Assembly: GCA_009193035.1 (NCBI GenBank)
Contig: SWDT01000002.1
Span: 496,001-560,000, forward strand
DNA: 64,000 nt
Origin: Halicephalobus mephisto
Taxonomy: Eukaryota > Nematoda > Chromadorea > Rhabditida > Panagrolaimidae
Reading direction: 5' to 3'
Both the position numbers and the translations under genes were made by a program. Under the pieces are notes generated by a model. The model ran no database searches. It was not told where the DNA came from and saw nothing but the letters and a program-made list of their open reading frames with translations. This document shows positions 46,770 through 58,862 of this stretch, one piece after another (the first letter of the stretch is position 1; each line of letters opens with the position of its first letter).

Positions 46770-47135
46770 ACACAAAAGTGCAACTTTTGGTCTTGTAAAA
46801 ATTGCGAAATGTTACACAATCGTCACATTTTTCATATTAAATATTTGTGACGAAAATTACAAAATAATAGTGACGATTCCCATCTGTTACTAAGCCCTAA
46901 GTTACATTTTTTATGTGTAGAGACTTTGGATAGTGTCTATTTCCGACTCAAATCAAGGCTTTTTAGTCACTATTCAAAAATAGTTCCAACATATAAAAAA
47001 GAGTAACTTTTGGTCTTGTAAAAATTGCGAAATGTTACACAATCGTCACATTTTTCATATTAGACACTTGTGACGAAAATTGCAAGTAATAGTGACGATT
47101 TCTATTTTTTATTAAGCCCAAAGTTACATTTTTTG
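46770..47135. repeat. Direct repeat, two copies of about 145 bp
   Basis: AACTTTTGGTCTTGTAAAAA plus TTGCGAAATGTTACACAATC and CTAAGCCCTAAGTTACA occurs near 46785-46910 and 47008-47125. Each copy contains a short inverted pair TCGTCACA...TGTGACGA. Confidence 0.8.
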
Positions 47136-48289
47136 TAATTACATAAATGTTAAATTTCTTAATTTTCTATTTTAATTTAAAAATTAAAAAATTTGCATTA
47201 AAATATTTTCCGAAATATTTTAATAATTATTTTTGTTTTTTTTCAAAAAAGACGATTCAAATTTCACTAAACTACGTAAAAGTAAAATTTCGTACTTTTT
47301 GGTCCTGAGTGGAAAATTTACATCGAGATAATTTCATTATAATTATATGGCAAATATTTCCATTTTTATCATAATAAGATTACAAGTCTTCAAAAGCACA
47401 GAAATACTAAACTTTATAATTTTCAATCTCGAGGAAAAAATTCAAAAAATTTTTTTCGAAATAAATTTTTTAAAAAATAATTTGAAAAATTTTTAGAAGA
47501 ATTGAGAAATAAAATTATATAATTTTCAATATCAAGGAGAAAATTCAAAAAATTTGTTTCGAAATAAATTTTATAAAAAATAATTTTAAAAATTTCCAGA
47601 AAAATTTAAAAATAAAATTTTATAATTTTTAAATTCAAAAAATTCGTTTCGAAATAAATCGAGAAATTTTAAAAAAAATAAGTTTAAAAAAAAAATTAAT
47701 ATTAGAAATTTCTGGAAAATTTAAGAATGAAATTTTACGACTTACGGTCTCGAGTGGAAAATCTTAAAAATTCATTTCGAAATAAGTTTTAAAATTAAAA
47801 AAAAATATTAAAATTTTCTGAAAAATTTAAAAATAAAATTTTATGATTTTTGGTCTCGAGTGGAAATATTTCGTAATTGATATTTAAATAAGCTTCTCGC
47901 AATTATATTGGAAAAATTTGGTTTTTTAAATTTAAAATGAAGTTACGGGGAAATGGAAGGTCACAAGCCCGACTCGCGCGAGCTGAAACCCCACCTTCAA
48001 AAAAACGAACAACTTCACACTGAAAAAACTCAAATGTACTTGGATACTTTCCTCTGTACGTAAATTCAGCTGAGTAGTATTCGAGAAAAAATAAACAATC
48101 TTTGAGATTTTAAATAATGAATAGTATTTTGGATTTTTAATGTTTTAATCAATAATGGCAGTAGTTATGTGTTTTTCCAACTTCAGAAAAAATTCAATAA
48201 TCGTTTTTTCTCGAAGTAAAGAAACTACAAGTTTTCAGTGACAAAAAGTAAAAATAAAAAGGATCTTTGGTTTTAAGAATATAACTCCA

Positions 48290-49130
48290 AAAAATTTTTG
48301 GGATTAAGAACATAACGCCAGAAAACCTTTGGCATTCAAAACATTACGCCAAAAAAATCTTTGGCATCAAGGACACAACGCCAAAAAACTCTTTGGCATT
48401 AAGAACATAACGCCAGAAAACTTTTGGCATTCAAAACATTATGCCAAAAAAATTTTTGGCATCAAGGACACAACGCCAGAAAACCTTTGGCATTAAGAAT
48501 ATAACTCCAAAAAATTTTTGGCATTCAAAACATTACGCCAAAAAAATCTTTGGCATTAAGAACATAACGCCAAAAAATTTTTTCAGAAAGTTTTGATATT
48601 AAAATATTAAGCTTGAAAAATTTCTTTCTCAGGAATTACAGAACGTTAAAAGATCTTTGAAATCTAAAATACAAGATCAAAGATTTTTTCGAAGTTACTA
48701 TAGCATCAAAAAGATCTTTGATGTTAGAAACATTAAGTTTGAAGAAATCATTATCGAAAATTCTAGAACGTTAAGAAATTTTTAGCATCAAGAACAAAAC
48801 GCCAAGAAGTTTTTTGGCATCAAGAATAAAACGCCAAAGGATTTTTGGCATCAAGAACATAATGCCAAGAAGTTCTTTGGCATCAAGAATAAAACGCCAA
48901 GAAGTTTTTTGGCATCAAGAATAAAACGCCAAAGGATTTCTAGCATCAAGGACACAATGCCAAGAAATTCTCTGGCATCAAGAACAAAACGCCAAGAAGT
49001 TTTTTGGCATCAAGAATAAAACGCCAAGAAGTTCTTTGGCATCAAAGACACAATGCCAAAGGATTTCTAGCATCAAGGACAAAACGCCAAAGGATTTTTG
49101 GCATCAATAACATAATGCCAAAAATGATTT
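48290..49130. repeat. 31-bp hairpin-forming tandem array, about 20 units
   Basis: The unit TTTTTGGCATCAAGAACATA ACGCCAAAAA recurs about every 30-31 bp, interrupted once (48600-48780) by a diverged block. In each unit TTTTTGGC can pair with GCCAAAAA around a loop of about 14 bases. The open frame 49004-49243 is a by-product of the repeat. Confidence 0.85.
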
Positions 49131-49494
49131 TTTTAAAATATTATGATGTTAAAAGATCTTTGATGTTAGAAAAATTAAAGCAAAAAAAATTGCCGGAAAT
49201 TCTAGAATGTCAGAAAACCTATTTGACGACCGGAACAAACTAAAAAATAATTTTTGTATAAAAATAATAATGACGTGAAATGTGAATTGTCGGAATAAAT
49301 AAACGCCTGCGGAAATTTTCTAGGATTTCTGCAGACCCGGATAAAATACAAAAGAAAATCTGCAAAATCCCACAAGTGACAACCACGACACTATTTGAAC
49401 AAAGACAAACTTGACATAGACTCTTCTTTTTTCTCATTTTTCAAAAAAAAAAATCAAAAAGCTTGATTCTAAAATTTTTGATTTCAATAAGTTT

Positions 49495-49870
49495 CATTTT
49501 ATAAAGAATTTCATATAAAAATTTTTTTAATTTTATATAAAAAAATTTTTTTAAATAAATTTTATTAAAAAATTTTACTTTTTTTTAAAAATCAATTTTA
49601 TATAAAAAATTTCACTTTTTTTTTAAAATCAATTTTATATAAAAAATTTTATTTTTTTTAAAATTAATTTTATATAAAAAATTTTATTTTTAAAAGTTTT
49701 TTTTGAACAAATTTTACATGAAAAATCTTGCTTTTTTAAATTTTATTTTTAAAAAATTTTATATGAAAAGATTTATTTTAAAAAAAGTTTTATATGAAAG
49801 ATTTTTATTTTTTTTAAATTTTTGTTTTTCTAAAAAAGTTTTATTTTTTTAAATAAATTTTATATAAAAA
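49495..49870. repeat. ATTTTATATAAAAAATTTTA array
   Basis: Degenerate 40-60-bp units of AAATCAATTTTATATAAAAA and TTTCACTTTTTTTTTAA. Low complexity. Confidence 0.65.
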
Positions 49871-50059
49871 ATAAACGACAAAAATAGACACAAACTGGCA
49901 CTTTTTTGGACCGAAAATTGGCTTGAAAGAAATCTGGTTCCGGAAATTGATCTGCAAAAAAAGGAAATCTGGCCCAGAGATTCTTTTAAAAATCTAAATT
50001 ATAAATCCAAAAATATGGATCGGAGATTATTTTTGAGAAAGAAAAATTTAGTTTACAGA

Positions 50060-51310
50060 ATTTTGAAAAAAATTATTTTTGAGAATTCCTGAGACGAAAA
50101 TATTTTTTGAGAACTCCTGAAACGAAAATATTTTTCGAAAATTCCTGAGACGAAAATTTGGAAAAAAATTTTGGAAAGAAAATTTATTTTCGAAAATTCC
50201 TGAGACGAAAATATTTTTTGAGAACTCCTGAGACGAAAATTTCGTGTTAAGGACTTTTAAGACGAAAATTTGGAAAAAAAATTTATTTTCGAAAATTCCT
50301 GAAACGAAAATTTGATTCGGAAAGTCTTGGAAAGAATATTCGTTTTGAAAACCTTTTAAGACGAAAATATTTTTTAAGAATCTTCTGAGAAGGAAATTCG
50401 TTTTGAGAACTTTTTAAGAAAAATATTTATTCTAAAAACTCCTGAGACGAAAATTTTGTGTTAAGGACTTCTAAGATAAAAATTTTGTGTTAAGGATTCT
50501 TGAGACGAAAATTTTGTGTCAAGGACTTCTAAGATAAAAATTTCGTGTTAAGGATTTATATGATAAAAATTTTGTGTTAAAGATTCCTGAGACGAAAATT
50601 TCGTGTTAAAGATTCTTGAGACGAAAATTTTGTGTCAAGGACTTCTAAAACGAAAATTCCGTATTAAGGACTCCTGAGACGAAAATTTGGTTCGAAAATT
50701 TTTGGAAAGAAAATTCGACTCAGAAGCTCTTGAAGGGAAAGTAGGTATTAGAGATTATTTTAAGAAAGAAATTCTGGCTTGGGAAGTCCTACAAGAAAAG
50801 GAAATCTAGTTCGAGAATTCCTGAAAAGAAAACCTAGAAGGTTTTTTGAGGAAAGGAAATCTGAACCGAGCATTGAATTACAAAAAAAATCTAATTCAAA
50901 AATTCCTAAAAAAAATCTAACTGAAAAATTCCTGAAGCGAAAAACTTGATCTAGAAACTCTCGAGACGAAAACTTGATCTAGAAACTCTCGAGACGAAAA
51001 TTTGAATTATGAACTTCTAAAACGAAAATTTAATTTCGGAATTCCTGAAGCGAAAAACTTGGTCTAAAAACTCTTGAAACGAAAACTTGACTTATGAACT
51101 TCTGAACTTCTGAAGCGAAAATTTAATTTGGAAATTCCTGAAGCGAAAAACTTGATCTACAAACTCTCGGAACGAAAACTTGAATTATGAACTTCTAAAA
51201 CGAAAATTTAATTTGGAAATTCCTGAAGCGAAAAACTTGATTTAGAAACTCCCGAAACGAAAACTTGAATTATGAACTTCTAAGAAGAAAATTTAACTCA
51301 AAAATTTTAT
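50060..51310. repeat. Minisatellite GAGACGAAAATTTTGTGTTA / CCTGAAGCGAAAAACTTGAT
   Basis: More than 30 units of 25-45 bp in two blocks. The first uses TCCTGAGACGAAAATTT with GTGTTAAGGACTTCTAAG; the second (from about 50930) uses GAAACTCTCGAGACGAAAAC with TGAATTATGAACTTC. Confidence 0.85.
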
Positions 51311-51429
51311 TTTAAAAATATTCTCGTCCCGGAAATTTTTAGATGAGAATTTAGGGATAAAATAAGGGGACTCATTGAAGCCATAAAAGGATTTAAAAAA
51401 CTGGGAAATATTTTTGGACTCTGACTAGA

Positions 51430-51965
51430 GCTGTTGATTTTCGAACTTTCAAACTTTCGAATCGAGAAGTTCGACTTTGAACCAGACTAGTTTGAATTCG
51501 GATATTAAAGATTTCGAATTTAGGCTGAACTAGTTGGAATTTGGATATTGAAAATTTCGAATTTGAACCGAGTTAGTTCGAGTTCTGATATTGAAGATTT
51601 CGGATTTCAATCGAATTAGTTTGAATTCAAATACTGAAAATTTCGAATTTAGGCTGAACTAGTTCGAGTTCTGACATTGAAAATTTCGAATTTAGGCTGA
51701 ACTAGTTCGAGTTCTGATATTGAAGATTTCGAATTTCAATCGAATTAGTTCAAGTTCAAATCCTGAAAATTTCGAATTTAGGCTGAACTAGTTGGAGTTC
51801 AAATATTGAAAATTCCAACTTTGAACCGAATTAGTTCAAGTTCAAATTCTGAAGATTTCGGATTTCTCGATTTTCGAATTCGAACTAGTTCAGCTCAAAT
51901 TCGAAATTTTCGATTTTCAAATTTGGAAATTGAGAAATTTGAACTAGAAAATTCGTATTGAAAAA
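51430..51965. repeat. About 55-60-bp array with CGAACTAGTTCG-type palindromes
   Basis: GATTTCGAATTTAGGCTGAA followed by CTAGTTCGAGTTCTGATATT recurs eight or nine times. Confidence 0.85.
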
Positions 51966-52194
51966 ATTTCGCAACAATGTCCTTTTCAACCTTTGGAATA
52001 GATTAACCGATTTTTGAATCACCGTACAGAATAATAATCTGATGGACGGGAACGAAATGGATACTCTTTATGGGACAATAAAGATCAGTCACAAAAAACA
52101 GAAATTTGAATGACTGACGAGGGATTCTATTTTGTACTTTGGACCAGATTCTAGAAGGTTTAAATTTGGCATAAATTTTTGGAAGATGTTTCAA

Positions 52195-52700
52195 AAAATT
52201 AAAAATAAATCTAATGTGAATTTTTGGAAAATTTCGATTTAGATTTTCTCAGAAAATTAAAAATAAATCTAGTATGGATTTTTGGAAGATTTTAGCTTAA
52301 TTTTATACATATCTTAGAAAATTTTAATTTAATCTAGATCTTAGAAATTTACGATTCTATTTGGCATGAATTTTTTGGAAATTTTTGATTTGGATTTTCT
52401 CAGAAAATTAAAGATAAAACTAGTATGGATTTTTGGAAGATGTTTAACTTGATTTGATATATATCTTAGAAACTTTTAATTTGATCAAGATCTTAGAAAT
52501 TTAGGATTTTATTTGGAATAAATTTTTGGAAATTTTCGATTTAGATTTTCCTAAAAAATTAAAAATAAAACTAGTATGGATTTTTGGAAGATTTTTGATT
52601 AGATTTAATTTGGATTTTTTTCGAACATTCCAATTTGATCCAGATCGTTCTTAGAAAATTCCGATTCAATTTTGTTTTTTAAATTTACACAAATTGAGCC
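52195..52700. repeat. About 150-bp tandem array, three copies
   Basis: TTTAGATTTTCTCAGAAAAT followed by CTAGTATGGATTTTTGGAAG and TTAGAAATTTAGGATTTTAT recurs near 52243, 52394 and 52543. Confidence 0.8.
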
Positions 52701-53059
52701 GGATTAAACATATCCAAAATTAATTTTAAAATTTTCTCAAGATAAATTTTACCGTAATCTGCGAAAAATCAAAAGATACTATATTTTTAAAATTTTAAAA
52801 TTTATTTTTAAATTAAAATTAAATTTTCGAATGATCTCCAAAAGTCATGAATACCGTAATTGAAAAAGTTATTTTTTAAAATTTATAAATAATAATTTTT
52901 TGAAGAACTTTGTGAAAAATTAAATCATCAGAATCATGTACTTAGATTCTGAATCTCGATTATCCGTTAACTTGGGAGGATTTCGAAATACCAAAAACAC
53001 AAAGTTGATGATAAAAATTTAAAATCCAGATCCGCAATTTAAACAACTTCTGTTATTGT

Positions 53060-53475
53060 TGTGGATAGGTAGTCTTCAGGATCAGAGATATCCAGAACAC
53101 CATAGGCTAATCGATCTCTCTCTATTGAAGGATGCAAAAAGAAACACATCATATTAATGTTCTCTAAATTTCGTGCTTATATCATTAATATCGTTATTAT
53201 GGATCTGTAATCTCCACAACCAAGGATATCCAGAACACCATAGGCTAATCGGTCTCTCCCCATTGAGGAATGTAAAAAGAAATATCACATTAATGTTCCC
53301 TAAATTTCGTGCTTATATCATTAACATTACTGTTGTGGATCTGTAATCTCCACAATCAAGGATATCCAGAACATCCAAGGTTAATCAATTTTCTCTCTCT
53401 CTATTGAGGAATGTAAAAAGAAACACATCATATTAATGTTCCTTAAATTTCGTGCTTATATAATTAATATTGCCC
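53060..53475. repeat. About 139-bp tandem array, three copies
   Basis: GGATATCCAGAACACCATAG followed by AATTTCGTGCTTATATCATT recurs near 53085, 53226 and 53363. 53476-54740 holds no clear gene; a 60-bp phrase around ATATAGAAACGAAGATTAGG occurs twice (near 54295 and 54440). Confidence 0.85.
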
Positions 53476-54742
53476 TCATATTGTTCTATACTACTGTGTT
53501 TATTCCTCTGGATAAAGACATAATAGTTAGGAAATCTGAAGTCGATTCCTACCACGAAAACCCATAATTACCAAGATTAGATAATGTTTAAATCAAATTA
53601 ATCCCTGCAACGAAAGTCCTCGATGACCGTAATCAACTCTCTCGTTTATCATTGTAAATCAAACCTGAAAACCAACAGTAAACAAAATTAGAGTTCTTAA
53701 TTGGTAAATTCCAAAAAGAACTAATTGAATTTTAATCCAAATCCTCTAAATCTCAAACTGAACCAATTTTACTTTAAAACTTACAATTTTCGAACATCAA
53801 AATTATTTAATTTTTATATTTTTTAAATTTAAAATTAATTTTTATAATTTCTAAGTTTCAAATTACTCAATTTTTAAATAACTTTAAAATTTCGAAAGTT
53901 TTTAAATTAAAATTAAATTTCGAAATTAACAATTTTGTCTAAATTGATAAAATTCATAAAGTACAAAGTTGCTGAATTTTTTGTAAAATAAATCTACTAT
54001 TGATAAATAATTCATCAATGAAATCCAAAATGAAACGATGGATTATATCCTAATCTTCATGCTGTGGTATCGGCTAGATTGTTGAGGAAGTTCATTTGTT
54101 GAATTTCTTTATTCCAAAAAACGATATAAAACTTTGAAAAAAACAATAATTCAGTTGCAAAAAATTCAAAAAGTCGTCTCCCCAGTGGCATTTGCTTCCA
54201 CCTGACTCGCACTGGTTTCGAAATTCTTTCTTTTTAAATTAATTTCTTCCTTATTTGAGATATTAAGTTAATTCAATTATAAAAAATTTAATATAGAAAC
54301 GAAGATGAGGTAAATTTTACGAAATAAAAAGAAATACTATTGAAAATCAATCATCTAGTTCGTTTTTTCTATTTTTATATCAATTATTTGATTACTCGAT
54401 TACTACCTTAGGTAGTAATGTAATTACAAAAAAATCAATATAGAAACGAAGATTAGGTAAATTTTACGAAATAAAGAAGAGGAAATGTCGCGTAGCTTCC
54501 GAGACAGCACGCACACTCCTACCGTATCCTTCAGGGACTTTCGTGGCAGGACCTAGTTTGCGTCCTGTGTCGCTTCTGAAGTTTCTCTTTGATGAAATTT
54601 TTTTTAAATAAAAAATAAAAAAACATGCTCGTTAGTTTTGTAGCGAATTGGGACCGACGTATAACATCAGATTTATCCGCGATAATCCTCAAAAATGAAA
54701 TTTTTCACGATTTACGTTTATTTTTTAAAAAAATCGGCAAAA

Positions 54743-57700
54743 ATGCGGCCGTTATTTTTTATTTTCTTTATTATTCTGATTTCCGAAACAGAATGCCAAT
54801 CGGATTGTGTTTATACCCCGATCCTGTCGGGAGTGACCCCGCTCCAGGCCCTGGGGGAAGGGACGAAGCAACACGTCGCGAACGCCGCCGATTGCAAAAA
54901 ACTCTGTGCCGAATCCGTTCTTTTCACTTGTACGGCGTTTTTATGGCCATCAGAAGGAGGAGATTGTTATCTCTATGACGAAATAAATCTCGAACAAGAA
55001 ATCTTCAGAGATCCATCGGATTCCTATGTGCTCTACGTCAGCGTCTGCGGAGGGGCCGAAGTCCCGGCCGTGGGGTTCTGCGAGTTCCAATTGAACCAAA
55101 CAGGGGTGTCCGGGACCTCAGGGTCCATCAGTCCCGGAGTCGCCGCAGAATCCTCCTGTAGAGAATTCTGCATCGCCAGATACCAAGGTCCCACATGCGA
55201 TGCTTACGTCGTTTCTCCCAACACGAAATTTCTTTCTTCCTGCTTACTGTATCAAGAAGTGCCTTCAGGACTTTCATCCGGGACCTCCAATCTCTACGTC
55301 AAATCCTGTTCTCCACCACCTTGTAAGTTCAATTTTAATTTTTTTTAAATATTTTTTCGAATTTTCTAAATTTTTTAAAAATTTTTTTAGTTTTTTTTAA
55401 AATTTTTTAAGAATTTTTTCAGTTTATTAAAGATTTTTTTAGTTTTTTAAAATTTTTTTTAGTTTTTTTTTAATTTTTTTAGTTTTTTTTAATTGTTTAA
55501 AAATTATTTTTGAATTTTTTACAGTAAGCTGCCAGTATACTTCCTGGTCTGACTGGGGGGCCTGTTCCATCAGCTGTACCCAACAGAGAACAAGAGAAGT
55601 CCAATCCCAGCCGACAGTTGGAGGAGCTCCTTGTATGGATTCTGAATTAGCCGACATTCAAGATTGTACAGAATCAGTAAGTTTAATTTTCATTTAATAA
55701 TCGATAAAAAATCGATTCGAAATAATTGGAGGCCGAAAAGGATTAAGTTAATCCTTCAAAAAATGATGTCAATGACAAAATTTCAGCCTTGTGTTCCATC
55801 AAACGAAGATGGAGATGGTAGTGGGGATGGGAATGGAGATGGTAGTGGGGATGGGAATGGAGATGGTAGTGGAGACGGTAGTGGAGATGGTAATGAAGAC
55901 GGTAGTGGAGACGGTAATGAAGACGGTAGTGGGGACGGTAGTGGATCGACTGCTGTGTGTGAAATGGAAGATTTTTCCTCCTGGAGCAGTTGGACTACTT
56001 GTGACTCTGAATGTCTTCAAGAATCTTCCAGAACCCTTCTGAATCTGAATTGTGATCTTGATGGAGCTCCTTTGACGACTACTCAAGTGTGTCAAGGAGG
56101 AGACTGCAGTAGTCCAGGAACAGATCCTCAAAACGACGATCCTGAAGAAACCGACGAAGCAAACATACCTGAAGTCGGATGTCGCATTGATTCCGTAGAT
56201 CCCCAAACAAGACCCAGTTCTCAAGGCTTCAAAGCCGTCGGAGCCCAGAAAGACTGTGCCGCCAGATGTCTCGCCGAGACCAGTTTTGACTGCGAAGCCT
56301 ACGCCACAACCGGTCCCGGAGGTCCCTGCATCCTCCACGGCCCCGTCGATCACGTCACAAAAGTCACTATCATGAGCAATTGGTATCTCCAAGACATAAA
56401 CTGTGTCGTAAACAGTAAGTTTATTTTTAATTTTTAAAAAATTTTTTTTATTAATTTTTAATATTTTTAAAATTCTTAAATATCATTTTTTTTTAATTTA
56501 AATATTTTTACAGTTTTTAAATATCAATTTTTTTAAAATTTTTAATAATTTTTAAATTTTTAATTATTGTTTTTTGATTTTTAATAATTTTGAAATTTTT
56601 AAATATTATTGTTTTTTTTTTAATTTTTAATATTTTAAAAATTTTCAAATATCATTTTTTTTAATTTTTAATATTTTTAATATTTTTTAAATTTTTAAAT
56701 ATTATTATTGTTTTTTTTTAATTTTTAATATTTTTTAAATTTTCAAATATCATTTTTTTTAATTTTTAACATTTTGAAATTTTTAAATATTATTATTTTT
56801 TTTTAATTTTTAATATTTTTTAAATTTCCATGTGCAAAAAACTACATACACTCCCTGAAGTGTTATTAATTACTTAAAGACGTTTTGCAGCGAGTGCAGC
56901 TACGTCAATTTGCGGATGGCAACTTGTGCGTAGATCGATCGGTCCGCTCGACACGACTGCTTCTCGATGGACCTCGTTAGGTTACGCCATCAACGCCGAC
57001 CACTGCGGTAAGCCCACCAGACTGATCTTATGACGTCATTGTCTCAAACCAAAAAAAAAATTTAACAATTATTTCAGAAATTAAAAAACAAAAATAACTT
57101 TTTTAATTATTCTAAAAAATCAAAAATTTTATAAAAGTTCTTTAAAAAAATAATTTTCATCAATAATTTCAAAAAAAAATTGTTTCAAAAATTAAAAAAA
57201 TAATTTTTATAAATCGTTTTAGAATTTCGTAAATTTTTATAATTTTTTTGAAAATTAAAATTATTTTTATTAATCGTTTTTTGGGACTTGGGAAATTTTA
57301 TATAAATTGTTTCAAAAACGAAAGATAACTTTGATAATATTTTTGAAATTATGTCTTTCGAAATCAATAGTTTTAGGATTTTGAAATCACCAATATTATT
57401 CGTTTTAGAAACCAAAAATTATTTTTTATTTTTTATTAATGTTTTGAAATCAATAGTTTTGGGACTTTGGAATTATCAATATTATTCGTTTTAGAAACCA
57501 AAAATTATTTCTTATTAATGTTTCGAAATCAATCGTTTTGGGACTTTGAAATCACCAATATTATTCGTTTTAGAAACTAAAAATTATTTTTTATTTTTTT
57601 ATTTTTTATATTCGTTTTAGAAACTAAAAATAATTTTTAATTTTTTTTCGAAATTAATCGTTTTGGGACTTTGGAATCACCAATATTATTCGTTTTAGAA

Positions 57701-58007
57701 ACCAAAGATAACTTTGATGACACTTTTGAAGTTGTCTTTCAAAATTTTTCATTTCAGAACTTTGGAATTCCCAATATTATTCGTTTCAGGAACCCTCTGT
57801 ATGATGAACCATCCTATGTACAGACCGAATCCTTGCGAAGCTTATGCCTACTCCGGGTCCGTCAACTGGGCAGGGCCGGTGGACAACTGCTACATGTACA
57901 CCCCGATCGACGATCCATGGGGTTTCGAGACATCCGGAACTTTCGATTTATACAAACAAGTCTGTTACGCCAATTCCACGAGCGTTGCTTCTGTTTCTGA
58001 ATCTTAA
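54743..58007 (+). CDS. Secreted PAN/apple and thrombospondin type-1 domain protein
   Basis: Exons 54743-55322, 55525-55676, 55787-56414, 56891-57007 and 57790-58007 join in phase to about 564 residues. The signal peptide is [19 protein letters not shown] (an earlier in-frame ATG at 54695 gives a worse one). Two PAN/apple-like modules follow (CVYTPILSG...[12 protein letters not shown]...CSPP), then a TSP1 repeat [20 protein letters not shown], a linker of (Gly-Asp/Ser/Asn)n, a second TSP1-like repeat [20 protein letters not shown], and two more PAN-like modules. There is no membrane anchor, so it should be extracellular, perhaps in matrix or cuticle. An AATAAA starts 11 bases after the stop. 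Exact orthology is unknown. Confidence 0.85.
55800..55950 (+). repeat. GGAGATGGTAGTGGGGATGG coding minisatellite
   Basis: About 12 units of 12 bp (GATGG(A/T)AGTGG and GATGGGAATGGA) encode the Asp-Gly-Ser/Asn-Gly linker between the two TSP1 repeats. The unit is a multiple of three, so copy-number change keeps the frame. Confidence 0.9.
56430..56850. repeat. TTTTTAATATTTTTAAATTT low complexity in PAN/TSP1 intron 3
   Basis: Irregular copies of AAATTTTTAAATATTATTAT and TTTTTTAATTTTTAATATTT. Intron 4 (57008-57789) likewise contains four copies of GAATCACCAATATTATTCGT within about 450 bp. Confidence 0.6.
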
Positions 58008-58018
58008 AAACTTTCAAA

Positions 58019-58024
58019 AATAAA
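58019..58024 (+). terminator. Polyadenylation signal of the PAN/TSP1 gene
   Basis: Canonical AATAAA 11 bases downstream of the TAA at 58005-58007, followed by GTTTCAAATTTTTTTTT. The rest of the convergent gap up to 58862 is A/T-rich, with one less AT-rich island (58325-58390, GACCCGTTGTCGAGATTG) that I cannot explain. Confidence 0.65.
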
Positions 58025-58862
58025 GTTTCAAATTTTTTTTTAAATCTATTTTTATTCAAAAAAATAAAAAAATATAAAAACTAGCAATTATAAGGGCAGT
58101 TGCTGCCTCGGGTGGAATTCTGGATCAGATCATTTTAAAAAAATACAAAAATTTTTAAAAAAATAAGACTCAAAAAATTTAAAATTCACACGAGCTAAAA
58201 TTTTTTTAAAGAAAAAAAATCTAAAAATTGAAACAATCCAATAACGAGGTTTTTTCGGCCACCTATTTTCGGAAAAAATTTTTTTCCAAAAAATTTCGAC
58301 TTTTTTTTTTAAAAAAAATTTTTTTTTAAATTGTTTCAGAATTTGACCCGTTGTCGAGATTGAAAACGACGGTTAACGGCTTTGTTTTTTTTTGAATCTT
58401 GATAAAATTTTAAAAATTAAAAAAAAAATTTTACGGGATTTTAAAATTTTTTTTAAATTTAGCTAAATCTACAAAGGATAGGATTGAGGATTCCGATTTA
58501 TTCCTGATAATTTACAAGTACTGTTGTTAATTTCGAAAATTTCCTAATTTGATTTCAACAATCAATTAAGAAAAAAAATACGGTGTTTTTTCAAACATTT
58601 GGGGCTATAGTTGGAATGAATCTTCAAACGAAAAACAGGAACCTAAGTGAAAAAAACAAAACAAAACAGACTCAGGATATTCAGATCCTCAAAACCCTTT
58701 TTTCTAAGATCTAACTAAATAAAATTTACGAATGCCGGGGACAGTAAAAACCTAACACAAAGCTATCACAAAGCTGCCATAAACCCATCCAATTTAATTA
58801 TCAAGATAAAATAATCTCAGCATCAATAATCAGATGGTATAGCAACTTCTACATCATCATTT

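Noticed and set aside
48290..49130. Regular 31-bp repeats resembling a CRISPR array
   Set aside because: There are no unique spacers between units, the genome is eukaryotic, and the units are contiguous and diverged like a minisatellite.
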